From the NCBI GenBank assembly GCA_964019165.1, contig OZ025274.1, positions 11,346,907 through 11,410,906 of the forward strand: a DNA stretch of 64,000 nucleotides. Direction: 5' to 3'. A program made the translations under genes and the position numbers. Of the stretch, positions 46,764 to 58,899 are shown one piece after another. Positions within the stretch are counted from its first letter, which is position 1, and the number at the start of each line of letters is the position of its first letter. The DNA comes from Mastigias papua. Lineage: Eukaryota; Cnidaria; Scyphozoa; Rhizostomeae; Mastigiidae. Below the pieces are notes generated by a model, which was not told where the DNA came from, did no database searches, and was given only the letters and a program-made list of their open reading frames with translations.

Positions 46764-48728
46764 ATGTTTCGTTCGTTGGTCTATTCGTTTTTTGCCATTT
46801 TTGTTGTTTGTTCGTTTTGTGGAAATGAATTTCGTTCGTTAGGCCGGCATTCATGGCGATGCAAGGAAAAGTTGAAAAGCAGTGAAAATGACGACTCAAC
46901 TCGAAATAAGGGCTCAAGGAAAGGGAACATGTCTACTAACAATAAAGATAATTGCGTTACTCCTCAAAATTGTCGCCAGGTTAAATGCTGTTGTGGAAAA
47001 GTCTGTAACGGTCAGCGCGGTTTAAAAATGCACCAGCGCAGCTGTCGTGTAGTTCAAGGTTTAGGTGATATCTCAGTCGAAGATACTCGTGATACTTCTG
47101 ACAATGCTACTGGATTTGCTAACCCACAATCGTCCAACATGACTGCTAGTATGCCAATTATTAAGCCCTGGATTAAACTTCCAAAAACCGATTTTCAATG
47201 GAAGTCTGCTAATGACTATTTTCAAATGATGTTGCCAATCTCTATGATCGATCCTTCGAATATCGGAGATGCCATCAACAGAATGAATGGAATTATATAT
47301 GATTACTTTAAAAATACTTATGGATCTTTGAATAACATACAGCAGTCACAATGGAAGGATAAATATGAATTAATGCATAAGAAAGAATTGAAATTATGTT
47401 TACGGACATTAAAAAGGAATCAGGCCCCATATAATGAAGTTCAATACGTTTCACGGCTTCTACGATCGAAGATAAATAAGTCTGATGCTGTTAAAATTAC
47501 TGTTTCAAAAGTCGATGAACAGATTAAAAGAAATTTTTGGAGTTATATAAAACACAGCTTTGACAATAAGAATGCGCTCTTGCCTACATTCACAGCCTCA
47601 TCTTGCACTGACTTCTTTAGTAAGTTCTTTTCTGCCATTAACCCTTTAGCAAAGTTCATAATTCCAAGCTGGATTCCTTCTCTCTCTCAGCCTTCTACTC
47701 CGTATGATCTTTCTCCTCCAACATACCAGCAAATAACAAAAGTCATCCGAAGGATTAAAGCTTCCGGTTCTCCTTGCCCTCTTGATAAAATCTCAATCAT
47801 TCCATATAAAAGATGCCCTTACCTCAGGTCTTTTATCATTGAAGTTATAAGAGTTATTTGGCTATCCCGTGAGGTTCCTAATGAGTGGAAAAGTGCATGT
47901 ACGATATTGATTCATAAAAAGGGCGAAACCTCTGAACCAGCCAATTTTAGACCAATAACATTAGAGAGTTTTCCACTGAAAATTCTGACATCATGTATAA
48001 GAGATTCTATGTTTACTTTCTTATCAAACAATGGGTATTTAGAGCATCGTATTCAAAAGGGATTTCTTCCTAAACTCTCAGGTACTTTTGAACACACTGC
48101 ACAAATGGCTAATATAATCAACAAAGCCAGAATTAAACAACGGTCTCTGGTCATTACCTTGCTTGATCTCAAAAATGCCTTTGGTGAAGTTCATCATAAC
48201 TTGATTCCAGCTGTGCTATCATACCACCACATTCCTGATGAAATACAACACTTGATTCGCAGTCCTTATACTGATTTCCACACTTCAATTGTAACTGATA
48301 GCTACCAAACACCATTTATTAAAGTTGGTCGAGGTGTTCTCCAGGGGGACTGTCTTAGCCCATTAACTTTCAACCTTTGCTTTAATACATTCATCCACTA
48401 TATTTCTAATCAGAAATTCAATCAATTTGGCTTTTCTCTTGACTCCCTTTGCCCTGTCCACTGGTTTCAATTCGCAGACGATGCTGCCGTTATAACTGGT
48501 CTTGAAAAAGAGAACCACTTGCTTCTCAATCATTTTTCTCGATGGTGCACATGGGCAGGAATGGTAATTAGAGTTGATAAATGTTCAACTTTTGGCATAA
48601 AGAAGGCTTCAAATTCCTCTACACAATTTCTTCCAAAACTCATCATAAATAACGTTCTTGTTCCCTCGGTTAACAATGGCAAATCATTTAGGTATTTAGG
48701 CCGATATTTCAATTTTAGCATGACATGA
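46764..48728 (+). pseudogene. LINE with zinc fingers and reverse transcriptase (N-terminal 654 codons)
   Basis: An R2/NeSL-type retrotransposon polyprotein, first part. Residues 16-33 form a CCHC finger (CSFCGNEFRSLGRHSWRC), with a second at about 74-93 (CCCGKVCNGQRGLKMHQRSC). The reverse transcriptase follows: LIHKKGETSEPANFRPITLE, GYLEHRIQKGFLPKLSGTFE, VITLLDLKNAFGEVHHNLIP (catalytic Asp), RGVLQGDCLSPLTFNLCF, and WFQFADDAAVITG (catalytic FADD). It ends early at a TGA (48726-48728) after RYLGRYFNF. The reading continues in another frame (MNNLQHMFDLLDITNTLM) and then in a third frame in the next feature. At least two small indels thus separate the halves. The long intact frame indicates a recent insertion. 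Confidence 0.9.
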
Positions 48729-49953
48729 ATAACCTACAGCATATGTTTGATCTCCTTGATATAACTAATACTCTTATGACTAAAATCAATGATCTACCTT
48801 GTCATCCAAAAACACGCTCCTCATCTATCATCGCTTTCTGCTATCTAAAATCTCATGGAATTTAACTGTCGCCGATATTTCTAAAACTTGGATAGTTGAA
48901 AACCTTGGTAGCATTGTCTCCAAATACATCAGGCAATGGCTTGAGCCCCCCATAAGTGCCACTCCGAGTAGTCTTATTATTAATAAATCGAAATATGGTA
49001 TGAGCCTTATTCTTCCTTCCACAAAGTTTGTGCAATGCCAGACAACTATTAGGAATGCTTTGAAATCTTCTCCCAACCATGATATTGTTAATCTTTGGAA
49101 TGAAACAAGCCATCACACCAATGTCCAATACGATCAATATAGAAATACTAAGCATGCACTAAAGGCCATCCAGACTCACCACGAAGACAGAGTTCGTAAT
49201 GAGCTTCTGTCACAGGGATTTGTGATCTCATCCATCCTTAAATACTCACTCTCACAAACTTCTCCTGTGTGGTCTAGAGTTCAGCAAAAGTTGCCGAAAA
49301 ACATTTTCAATTTTACTATTAAATACCTAAATAACACTCTGGCTACTAGAAAAAACCTTCATAAATGGTCTCTCGCCCAGTCACCATCTTGCTCTTTCTG
49401 TTTACAAAATGAAACTTTGCAGCATATAGTATCAAGCTGCAAAAGCTATCTCGACCATGGACGATACAATTGGAGGCACGATTCAGTTCTCTTGTGTCTT
49501 TCAAAAAGTTTTTCATATTTCCCTGAATGGTCTATTTATGCTGATTTACCTTCATTTCCAACACCAAGCTTGATTAGTGGGGATACACTTAGACCGGATC
49601 TCATCTTGCATAATAAACATAAGAATATTTTATACATCCTTGAACTTACGGCTGGTTTTGAGAGTAATCTCAAGGTCAACAGTGACCGTAAGTTGAATAA
49701 ATATAAGTCCCTTGTTTTCTCTCTATCGTCTTCATATAATGCGGTACACTTTGTGAATGTTTCAATGAGCGCTATAGGAGTATTGGATAATTCGTGTCAT
49801 TCACTGGTCAAGATGATGAAAGACTTGGACATGTCAGAGACCCTTCAATGTCATATAATTTCGAAGATCATGAACATATCTATTCGCTGTACTTATTATA
49901 TATTTTGCTGCCGAAACAAAGACTGGTCTAATCCAGACTTAATGGACTTCTAA
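48722..49953 (+). pseudogene. LINE thumb and restriction-like endonuclease (C-terminal part)
   Basis: A short bridge in frame 48722 (MNNLQHMFDLLDITNTLM then KINDLPCHPK) passes near the A-run at about 48,808 into the frame open to 49,953. That frame begins LLIYHRFLLSKISWNLTVAD and continues ISKTWIVENL. The C-terminal part carries a CCHC-type finger (CSFCLQNETLQHIVSSC) and then the PD-(D/E)xK endonuclease: RPDLILHNKHKNILYILELT with the downstream RKLNKY. This is the target-cutting domain of R2, R4, NeSL and Hero-type LINEs. No APE endonuclease is present. Which clade it belongs to needs a tree. Confidence 0.88.
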
Positions 49954-50390
49954 CAATGACTTATGTTTCTATCTGTTTCATTTTCCTGTTCTTTTTCACT
50001 CTCTATTTCTATTTGTTCAACGTTTTTTTCATTATTATTATCATTATTATTATTTATTCATTTTTAGTACTATCATTTCTGTTTTATTGTTAACACATTA
50101 TCTACCGATGTTGAAACAGCCAATTTTACACTGCCTTTTATTAGTGAGGTGTACAATTGTAATTTAATTTTTATGAAAGAATGAAGATGTTTTAAAAACA
50201 AATTAACTCTTTAATTTAAAGTTGGCTGTTTATAGTAGCTACTATAGCTAATTTAGGCCAACTATTTACAAGATAAAAAAGTAAAAGGAAGAAGAAAAAA
50301 TATGAAAATTATAAATACCCTAATCCATAAATAAAAGTCTTGCAGATCCTACAGTGTTGCTATTGTCTATCGTATCCTGCCCTTTTAAGG
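49954..50390 (+). other. Probable 3' UTR of the LINE and downstream spacer
   Basis: TTCATTATTATTATCATTAT-type sequence, then an A-rich stretch. The 3' end of the element was not fixed, and no target-site duplication was found. Confidence 0.45.
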
Positions 50391-50391
50391 C

Positions 50392-51155
50392 CTAATTATC
50401 AGCAAGATGCCTGTGTACTTTCGTGGCTTTTACATTGAGAGACATGTTACCCTGTCTTAAAAAGTAAAATTGGAAATGCAACTCTTCGTATGCATGTTCT
50501 ATGATTTCCGCATTTAGGTTGTTTGTTCCAACATGTATAATGATTTCATCAGTTTTGCGACGTTCTTCCCTTCCTGTTGCTTTATTAGTTTTCATCCCAA
50601 GCATGCACTCATTGGTTTTGTTCTAGGCATCTTCTCCGATTGTATTGTCTTCTTTAATGATTTTCTCGTATGACTTTTGGATTTGTTGATCAGCTCTTTT
50701 CTGAGTTCTATCAAGTCGTTTGGTCCAGTCCTCCTACCTGCCCTAGAGAGTAAAGCAAAAATGATAGTGGTTGTTACTATCGTTTTAGGGTAAAATTTTT
50801 CCAATTTTATTCGATAATTCTCCTCTCTAAGTAGTCTTAGTTTGCACCTTTCATCCCTTTGAGATTTGCTTAGTTTATCAATTTGACCTGTCAGCTGATC
50901 GATGACGTCCAGAAGAGTCCTTTCTCATGTTCGAACTCTCTGTCTTGGATGTTTGCAAGGATTTGGCGCACTTTGACAGCTCTTGCACCTTTTACGGAGC
51001 GTTTAGCGTACTTTGTCTTGACGTTCATTGACGGACAAGTGCAATGTTTGTTTGTGCCAATAGATCAACCAAGAAACCGGAGCCTTTCTCCTATGGCTCA
51101 ACTGATAATTGATTCATTTTCATTCAAGGGCGTTGTGAACATCTGTAATTTATAG
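50392..51155 (-). pseudogene. LINE ORF1 fragment with SGNH-like motif
   Basis: The minus strand encodes a basic, coiled-coil-like stretch (ELRKELINKSKSHTRKSL), MPRTKPMSACLG, then after a deletion KTDEIIIHVGTNNLNAEIIE, with the 'IIIH.GTN.L' box of SGNH-like ORF1 proteins in CR1-type LINEs. The segment between the G-D-S-like start and the box is missing. No ORF2 follows, so it is an isolated fragment related to ORF1 at 39,960-41,250. Confidence 0.7.
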
Positions 51156-51275
51156 AAGTTGAAGAAGCATGGAGAGAGATGCGCTCTTGCTTGGCTTCTC
51201 TCTGAGCTGATGCCCATGCAAAGTAAATACATGGGACTGAAACAGGAAAATATCTTGGAGTAGTTATTCTCTTAG

Positions 51276-51643
51276 TGTAGCGTTCTAGGGTTCTTTGCTA
51301 GTGGCCAGTATTTACTAAAATCTTATGCCTAGGCCATAGGCCTAGGCCTAAGTAGAAGTAACCCAAGGAAAACTGCGTTTTGATGTGTATTATATAGTTG
51401 TAACTGAAAGACTGATCAATGTGAATTAAACACTCATTACATATGACATCAATTGAACTCCAATCAATACATGGTATGTCAAGATCACAATACACGTTGA
51501 CAAGGGAACATATTGCCCGGAAAGGGTGTTTACTACGCACAACAGGACTCCACATGAACGTAACACTGAAACACGTAACATGATAATTCAAGTAACATGA
51601 AATACAACGTAACTCTACTAAACATCAAACTCAATTCGTTACA
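51276..51643 (-). repeat. 3' LTR of the TRIM-like element
   Basis: About 368 bp. Contains the near-palindrome CCTAGGCCATAGGCCTAGG. It differs from the other LTR by few substitutions and by a short indel near its right end. Confidence 0.88.
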
Positions 51644-52191
51644 CCTTCCCCTCCCTTAAAACTACAAGTTACTACTACAATGATAGTTCTTTGAGTCCAA
51701 GAAAAACACTAAAATAATAAAGTTCAAAGGATCGCTACGGTCCGGAGACAACAAACTGGCAAACAAAGGTAGTGCCTACAACAATGTTTGGTCCTCCCAG
51801 TTTCGAAGCAATGTCTTTGAAAATAACGATAAAAACGAAGGCTCCCTCTGGCACTTCCGCTGCAACCCTCAATGGCCAGCGCACTCTAACAACTTAACCG
51901 GATGTCTTCTATAGGACTTTGGAACTTTAGAGAGCAGCATCATAGTTTAGCACAGGGTAGCAGTAGAACGAATTGCATCAGAATCGAACAAATAGAATTA
52001 GAGCATTGCATCAGGAATCAGGATATTAAAAGCCATGAAGAATATAAGTTCATATCATATCCATCCACACCACCATTCTGTCATGTAACCCGTTAGGTGC
52101 AAAATCAACCAGTAAAACAATAAATGATACTTATCCATATTGACTAACTCTGAAATACACTGCTCACCACCATCCCTCTCTGTCACCAATT

Positions 52192-52555
52192 TGTAGCGTT
52201 CTAGGGTTCTTTGCTGGTGGCCAGTATTTACTAAAATCTTATGCCTAGGCCATAGGCCTAGGACTAAGTAGAAGTAACACAAGTAAAACTGCGCTTTGCT
52301 GTGTATTATATATAGTTGTAACTGAAAGACTGATCAATGTGAATTAAACACTCATTATATATGACATCAACTGAACTCCAATCAATACATGGTACGTCAA
52401 GATCACAATACACGTTGACAAGGGAACATATTGCCCGGAAAGGGTGTTTACTACGCACAACAGGACTCCATATGAACGTAACACTGAAACACGTAATATG
52501 ATAATTCAAGTAAATACAACGTAACACGACTAAACATCAAACTCAATTCGTTACA
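52192..52555 (-). repeat. 5' LTR of the TRIM-like element
   Basis: About 364 bp, followed on the minus strand by the candidate primer-binding site. The right flank TTAG is the target-site duplication. Confidence 0.88.
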
Positions 52556-53269
52556 TTAGTCTTACAATCCAGCGGTATGCTATTCAATTTGAAGCCAATA
52601 GACCAGGAGGAGAAGTGACGAATCGTCCCCCGAAAGCGAAATTTATGGTACGTGGAGGATTTGGTTAGGTTTTGGGCGCTGATTTCGAAAATCGATGTTG
52701 TACAGGCAAATTCGGGGGCTTTCAGCCTCTTTTTTACACTTATAGTCTCGGTTTCGATCAAAATGACAATTCTTTTCTTAAATCATGTCTAAACATTTTA
52801 AGTGCTGCTCGACTGGGCTAAAATGATAAAATATACAGTTTGGGGATGCAAGAACATGTTTACATAATTATTTTCAACAATAACTGTCTTTCTAGCTTCG
52901 ACTTCATCCTCGGGAGTCCATTTTGGAAGGAAATTCATGAAGGACTTTGTATGAATACCATGGAAAACTTTGCCATTCAAAAATATGAATCCTAGCAACG
53001 AATTCGATATCTCAACCATATTTCAACGATATATTTGGAGTCGGGCTATAGTCTAGTTCTGATGGAAACTTTGAAGTACATTTTTGAAAATATTCCATTC
53101 TAGCAATAACACATACAACTAACCCTGAATAAAGATGCAGGAGCACACGATGTTTTTTGAAGTGTATTACAAGCTGTTGACAAAGTTTTATCTTCATCCG
53201 ATTCATCTAAAATATCATCTGGCATGAAGTCCAGTTCTTCTTAGCTACTGTATATATAAATGAATGAAC

Positions 53270-53760
53270 TGAAAAGACTCCACAAATTTATCGGTTTTGA
53301 AGAAAGGAAAATACTTGTCCAGAGTTTTGTTTATTCCAAATTTAATTATTGTCCTTTGATGTGTCATTCCTCATCTCAAAAATCACTGACAAATGGTTGA
53401 ACACGTATTAGAGAGAGCTTTATTATTCCTGTTTAGCGAGAACAACTCTCAATTCGGATATTAGCGGGAAATTGAGGTAAAATTATATGCACATTTCTCG
53501 CTTTAGAGCTCTTTGTACTGAAGTCTACAAAACTGTGAAGCAGCTAAACCTGATTTTTATGCAAGAAATTTTTTCATTTAGATCACCTGCCAGCACGAGC
53601 CGCTTTCAGAGAGATCTGTTACCCTATAGACCTAATCAAATTAAATTTTTCACCATTAGTCTAAGAGCTTTAGGGTGTCAAACATGGAATGGACTCCCAA
53701 GTAGTATGAAATTCACTTAAAATATAAATAGTTGTAACAGATTGATAAGAAAGCGGGAGG
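53270..53760 (+). pseudogene. LINE reverse transcriptase C-terminal fragment
   Basis: Pieces KLHKFIGFEERKILVQSF-like, YSKFNYCPLMCHSSSQKS, then RALCTEVYKTVKQLNLIFMQ and ALGCQTWNGLPSSMKF match the end of a LINE polymerase ('FNYCPL.W', 'EIYKT.N.LNP.FM..IF', 'WN.LP'). Several stops. It lies inside the inverted-repeat structure. Confidence 0.8.
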
Positions 53761-55450
53761 GAGTACAATGTAACTGCAATGTATACCTATATAAAGCACA
53801 CCGACGATAGTTAATACTAAGCGTAGTTATATGCATGTAAATAGCTATCTTAATTTGTTGTAACTTATTCGTAATTTTCGAACTCGATTACCGTCTATAT
53901 CAACGTATTTAGAGGCTATATTTAAATGTTTCTCCAAATGAAATATGATGGACAACAGAGCACTGAAAAAGGGAAAACTCATTATGCACGAGGTAGCACT
54001 TGCAGATTTTACTTGATCTTCAGCTAATAACTGCAAATAATGAAATAAAAATGAACATTCAACTAAGAGAGATAATTGTAATCATTCAAGAGAAACATGA
54101 CAAAGATGAAAGCAAGTCATTGACTTAAATCTTAGGCTACAATGCACGAGACAAACCCCATATTGATTCGGTGAAAAGTTTTCAATTTCTATTGACGCAA
54201 CTCCAGATACCAGTAGTCATGACAAAGTGATTTAACAATATGCATGTAACAGTGACAAATCATCATCAACGTACGACACACTGCAAGATTTATAACAGTT
54301 CATAGGAGCCAATTGAAGCTATTATGCACACACTGAGCAGTATTTCAAAAATTATTGAAAAGGCTGTTGATGACAGAAAAACAGAACTACAACTGAAGTC
54401 GGTGGGAAGTGGAATAAAAAATAAAACGCACATTTTTGACAATATGCTTGTTTTGATGTTCATGAGAATCGTAATAAGAAAGACGAAGATTTCAATAACT
54501 GAGTTGTGGGCTGCCGGAAGACCATAAGTTTCTTGATGATTTATAGTTGATCGAAGCAACTGTAGTATTATCTGGGGACAGTTCGTGAAAATGATGATAC
54601 AATGGATGCAGAATGTGAAGCAACTAACAGATGCCCTATTGGCACTACTGCAAAACCAAACACCAACAATGTCCGACATCTTTGTAGGCTGTCATTGACA
54701 TTGATTCCGACACTCTCTTTTTCTGGCAGATCCCTAGCAGGTCTCAATATTTTTGGAATGGTTTTAAATCGAAGCAAAAGCAGCCAACACCAGCCTCCTT
54801 GCAGGAGCTGCAAAATTTGCATTTTGAAGCATACAGTTACTTCAAAATGTCTAAAATCAGCTGCAGTGTGCTTTGTGCCGCTCCATGTCTGCGGCTAAGG
54901 AAGAACGCAGGCTAAAGAAGCTCAAAATGACTATCATCTCGTGGTTTGATCATACGGGGTTGAAGGTGTTTAGCGAAACTGGCCTTGAAAAACTGCGAAC
55001 GCTATGGACTAAATAAAAATGATACCGCTCTCTGATGCAACTAAAAGTACTATTGTGATAAAGTTATCAGGAATTTTCGGCACACTCAGTCCGTCGCTCC
55101 ATCTTTCTTTTACTATACTGCCAGTATCTTTTATACGTATCACAGACAATGAAACTCGTTGTAAATTGTGTTGCAACATGTTGGTTTGCTAGGTTACATG
55201 ATTCTTAATTGTCTCCGCGTTATCAGATATTAAACTAATGGAAGTTGCCCGATAGAAGAACTAGAAAGTAGGCTGCTATGGAGCTGGTACCTGAGCTGGT
55301 TTCAGTGCTGTAAAGCCGAAGAGTTTGCTGTTGACTGTCTTTGTCTTCAGGAGTGCCAAGAAGAATTGAATTGGGTGAAAGAGGATATAAAAGTAATCTC
55401 TGAAGATACATTTTGTGGAAAATAATTCTATAAAAATTTTTTATCCCCAG
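53760..55450. other. Unrecognised interior of the inverted-repeat structure
   Basis: Frames at 54,290-54,900 on both strands (for example ISKIIEKAVDDRKTELQLKS on plus) have no family I recognise. They could be remnants of a transposon protein. Confidence 0.3.
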
Positions 55451-55689
55451 ATAGTATATTTTATCATTTTAGTCCAGTCAAGCAGCACTTAAAATGTTTA
55501 GACATGATTTAAAAGGAGAATTGCCATTTTGATCGAAAACGAGATTTCAAATGCGAAAACGAGGCTGAAAGCCCCCGAATTTGCCTGTATAATATCGATT
55601 TTGAAATCAGCGCCCGAAACTTAACCAAGTCCTCCATGTATCATAAATTTCCCTTTCGGTGGACGATTCGCTACTTCTCCGCCTGGTCT

Positions 55690-56690
55690 GGAGTGATTTC
55701 CTCAGAATTCTAACCGTTTCCAGTTGACCTGATTTCTGTCTTCAGTCCGTATGTCATCATTTCATATGCTTTTATCAATATTTGTATAAAAGTCTGATTT
55801 GGCCTCGCACAATGCTAGTAACTTCTTTTGCAGTATTTTTTTTGTCAGCCTTACAGCAACACTATCCATTTCACTCGCCACAATAATATAAACAACTTTC
55901 ATGTTTTTCTTGCCTTATCTACCAGTACTTTGTCTAATCTTCTCGCTTATAATTTGTGGTCAGTTTGGATGGTGAAATCCCCGCAGTATATCATTCCTCC
56001 GTATACCGACATTTTTATGCTGCTGTAACTGAGCAACTCTGTTGAATCTCAGCTGCCTTCATAAATACCCTCGCGCATCGAAACCCATCTTGTTCTTTCA
56101 TTTCATTGTTGGTCTTTTGACAGATTTTTGCAAGCATTCAAGACACAGGCAACTGTTTCCCTTCTTCTTGTATTTTCACCAGAAAAAATATTCTTGGAAA
56201 TGAGCTACTTTTTCCATTCTTTAATTTCATTGGACTTTCACAGTATTCCTGTCGTTCTACGAAATCGGGGCATCCATGATTCTATCGATATTCTTTTTCA
56301 GTTTTGGCATAGCTTGTAAGACACTACCCCTCATATGCTATGTGGTTTGCTTTGGGCCTAATTGCACAATACCCATAGAGTATATTGTCTGCAGAGTATA
56401 TAGAGAAATGAGGAACTGCTAAAGGATTCTCATATTCAACTTACTAATTTCAAAAACTTTTATTTGAAGCAATATATGTGGATTGATAAATTACTATTGA
56501 TGAAATGAGAAATTCTGGCTTTAGCTTGGAAGAGGCATGTAGATAAATGTAAGGGGATTTTATTGGAGATGTCTTATCACGTCTTCCGGCTACGACACTG
56601 CGACTGAATATCACCAGATTATTTGTGTTGTTATTCAGAATTAGACTGAGACTTATTAAAGAGTTTAGCCCAGTTTACAAATGATCATAA
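55690..56690. other. No recognisable feature
   Basis: AT-rich sequence with short frames only. Confidence 0.5.
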
Positions 56691-57078
56691 CAGTGGGCGA
56701 CCTATCCCGATCGATTGGCAACATATCCCCGATCAATTTCTACTGAGTGTTTCCATATAATCATAACAGTCGGGGATCTTCAGAAGCATCCTACGTAAAA
56801 GGAAGCTCACAATGCAATACTGGATTGATTTGAAATATCACATGGTATGTTTCTATCGTCGGTGGCGTCCCCGATGAGAAAAGTCACGTCTCCATTTGAA
56901 AATCTGCATTGCAATGATCGGGTACAAGTCGACGATACCTGAAGAAGATGAACTTAGTTCAACTTTTTGAGGGATCGGGGACTGATCGGCGATTCACACG
57001 TAGGAAAACATGTTTCCATATAAGAATAGCTGTTTCCAATTGATCGCCAATCTAGATGAGCGACAGGTCGCTGACAGT
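56691..57078. mobile_element. MITE-like element with GATCGGGGA motifs
   Basis: The left end CAGTGGGCGACCTATCCCGA then TCGATTGG is matched by the complement of the right end, GTCAGCGACCTGTCGCTCAT then CTAGATTGG. Sub-terminal TTTCCATATAA is also mirrored. The motifs ATCGGGGA or TCCCCGAT repeat inside. About 390 bp, non-coding. Confidence 0.55.
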
Positions 57079-57079
57079 T

Positions 57080-58570
57080 ACCATTATATCAGAGCCAAGC
57101 TTAAGAATATTGTGATAGAGCTATTGGTCTTCCAGAATTCCTTATTTTAATTCAAGCCGCGAACAACAGAAGACTTGATGTGGTGTCCCATTGTCTTAAC
57201 CGATCGATGTTTTGTTTTGAATTGCGGTATCTCTTGTGCTTGAGTCCGTGAAGTTTTACATTGTCTTTTTGCGTTATTTGATTTTGCCCACACGACATGG
57301 TGACAGGAGTGGGATTGTTGTGCATTTCAAACTGAATATCACTCAAAAGTTTCGTGTTTGATACAGTAAACTGAGAGGATGCGAGGAAGTGATGGAATCG
57401 CAAAATGAACATGCATATATAACATGCAAGTTATGGAAGAAACCAAGATATATGCAAATTGCTCAAGACATTCATAGCCAGTTCTGGTTTAGAGTCAAAG
57501 GAATTGAGGTGTATTTACATCGGAAGTTTCTCGTCAAATCGAAGTTTTTTGGGATGAGATTCCTTGCATATTGCAAACTTCGCAAGAGTAGTGTTGAAAG
57601 TATTCATTTTGGGAAGCAGATCTGATGAATAGTTCAGAGGTTTGTGGACAGAAGCTTCGAGGTTTGAATTTGAAGATTAGGAGGATTTTTCAGTTTGGGA
57701 TAATGTTGTTTTTCTTTGAAGAGGCGATATTATAGGCAGGAAAGACTCCTTGGAAATGTTGATCTACGGCTGTAGAACTTTTCTGATTTCTGTCGTGCGA
57801 ATGAAACATCAAAGGTGTGAATGTTGGATATTATTTCAAAGCCAGATGTTACTGTAAATGAAATAGAGAGATTTAAGGCCGAAATCTTGGGGAACCAAAT
57901 GGGAATTCTTATGAAGGATCGGACAAGGAAACGTTAAATTGAATATAGATCATTTGAATGAAGTCATTAGATTCATGAATGTCCACCATATGGAATCATT
58001 GTAATGTACGTTACAATTGTATTCTCTCCTTTATCATTATTTGGTTCTGTTAAAAAGACCTTCCTTTTAAGCCAGTATTTAACCAACATCAGTTCTGGCG
58101 GAAATATTGGATCGCATGAACACCATTTTGATTCCTACGCGTTCGTATTATTTGTACTGTGCGAAATGTCCTCCTGGTCAAAAACCGTCGAACATTCCCG
58201 TTGTCCTCATTTTCTAGTAAACTATTAGGGCAAAGTGATGGACGAAATATTGGATCATTTGAACACATCTACATTTCTCTTTTAAAATTCGATTACACTT
58301 GTTGGAAGGAGTGTTGGACCAAACAGTCAATCATTTAAATGGGGATTTAAAGTAAATTACATTCTGAATGGTTATTTTATGCCTCTTTTGTGATTTGCTA
58401 TCCCAGTATTTGTGCTCCCTGTCTAGATACTAAAGGACAAAGTCCTTAACCGAAAGCATCGAATGATTACATTAATTGTTCGTGTGGAGGAGCGTTTATG
58501 CAGTTGCTAATGTGGGGCTCTGTTCTATTCGAGTGAGATTGGAAATAAAAGACTGACTTTGTTGGTTGTG
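57080..58570. other. No recognisable gene
   Basis: Short frames on both strands, none recognised. Confidence 0.5.
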
Positions 58571-58579
58571 TCAGTGAAA

Positions 58580-58690
58580 AGAGGCAAGTGGCTGAGTGGT
58601 AGAAGCGCTCGGCTGTTGTGGTAACTGGGAGAAAAAGACTACACGGAAAGGACCGGGCCACCCTAGCTCGCTCTTCCAACGGCCTATGAT
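58580..58690 (+). repeat. Possible tRNA-derived SINE fragment
   Basis: GCAAGTGGCTGAGTGGTAGA followed by AGCGCTCGGCT matches the 5' half of a Leu/Ser-type tRNA including the A box. No convincing B box (GGTTCGAATCC) follows at the right spacing, so it is a relic or SINE head and not a tRNA gene. Confidence 0.4.
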
Positions 58691-58899
58691 AAGTGTTCTC
58701 TCTAGCGGGCACTCCCCAACGTACGGAATCTTATGTGGGACTGACCTTTATCAGTTAAAGACAATTGATGATTTTGTTGAAACATTAAGGGATTTTTCAG
58801 TGGCTTGGCATAGCAGGGTTGCAATAATGTGTAATTTCATTTACATGGATCCTTGTTTAGTCAAAAATGTACTTGTTGTATATAATCTCTAGATTACAT

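Larger units (their letters stand above)
51276..52555 (-). mobile_element. Short non-autonomous LTR retrotransposon (TRIM-like), with target-site duplication
   Basis: Two direct repeats, 51276-51643 and 52192-52555, run from TGTAGCGTTCTAGGG to AATTCGTTACA (TG...CA ends). Next to the left repeat is CCTTCCCCTCCCTT, whose complement is a purine tract. Next to the right repeat, the complement reads AATTGGTGACAGAGAGGG, a likely primer-binding site starting TGG. Both place the element on the minus strand. The flanks carry TTAG on both sides (51272-51275 and 52556-52559). The interior, about 550 bp, has no gag or pol. Confidence 0.9.
52601..55688. mobile_element. Three-kb structure bounded by ~235-bp inverted repeats
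   Basis: 52,601-52,840 and 55,450-55,688 are reverse complements with moderate divergence. Shared blocks include GCAAATTCGGGGGCTTTCAG and GGGCGCTGATTTC. Weaker match extends inward by about 45 bp. Between the arms are a LINE fragment (53,270-53,760) and unrecognised frames. It could be a DNA transposon with long inverted ends, or two opposed copies of one repeat. Confidence 0.6.

Noticed and set aside
57389..57625. 78-codon frame starting MMESQNEHAY
   Set aside because: No recognisable domain, splice signals or conservation evidence; typical of chance frames in this window.
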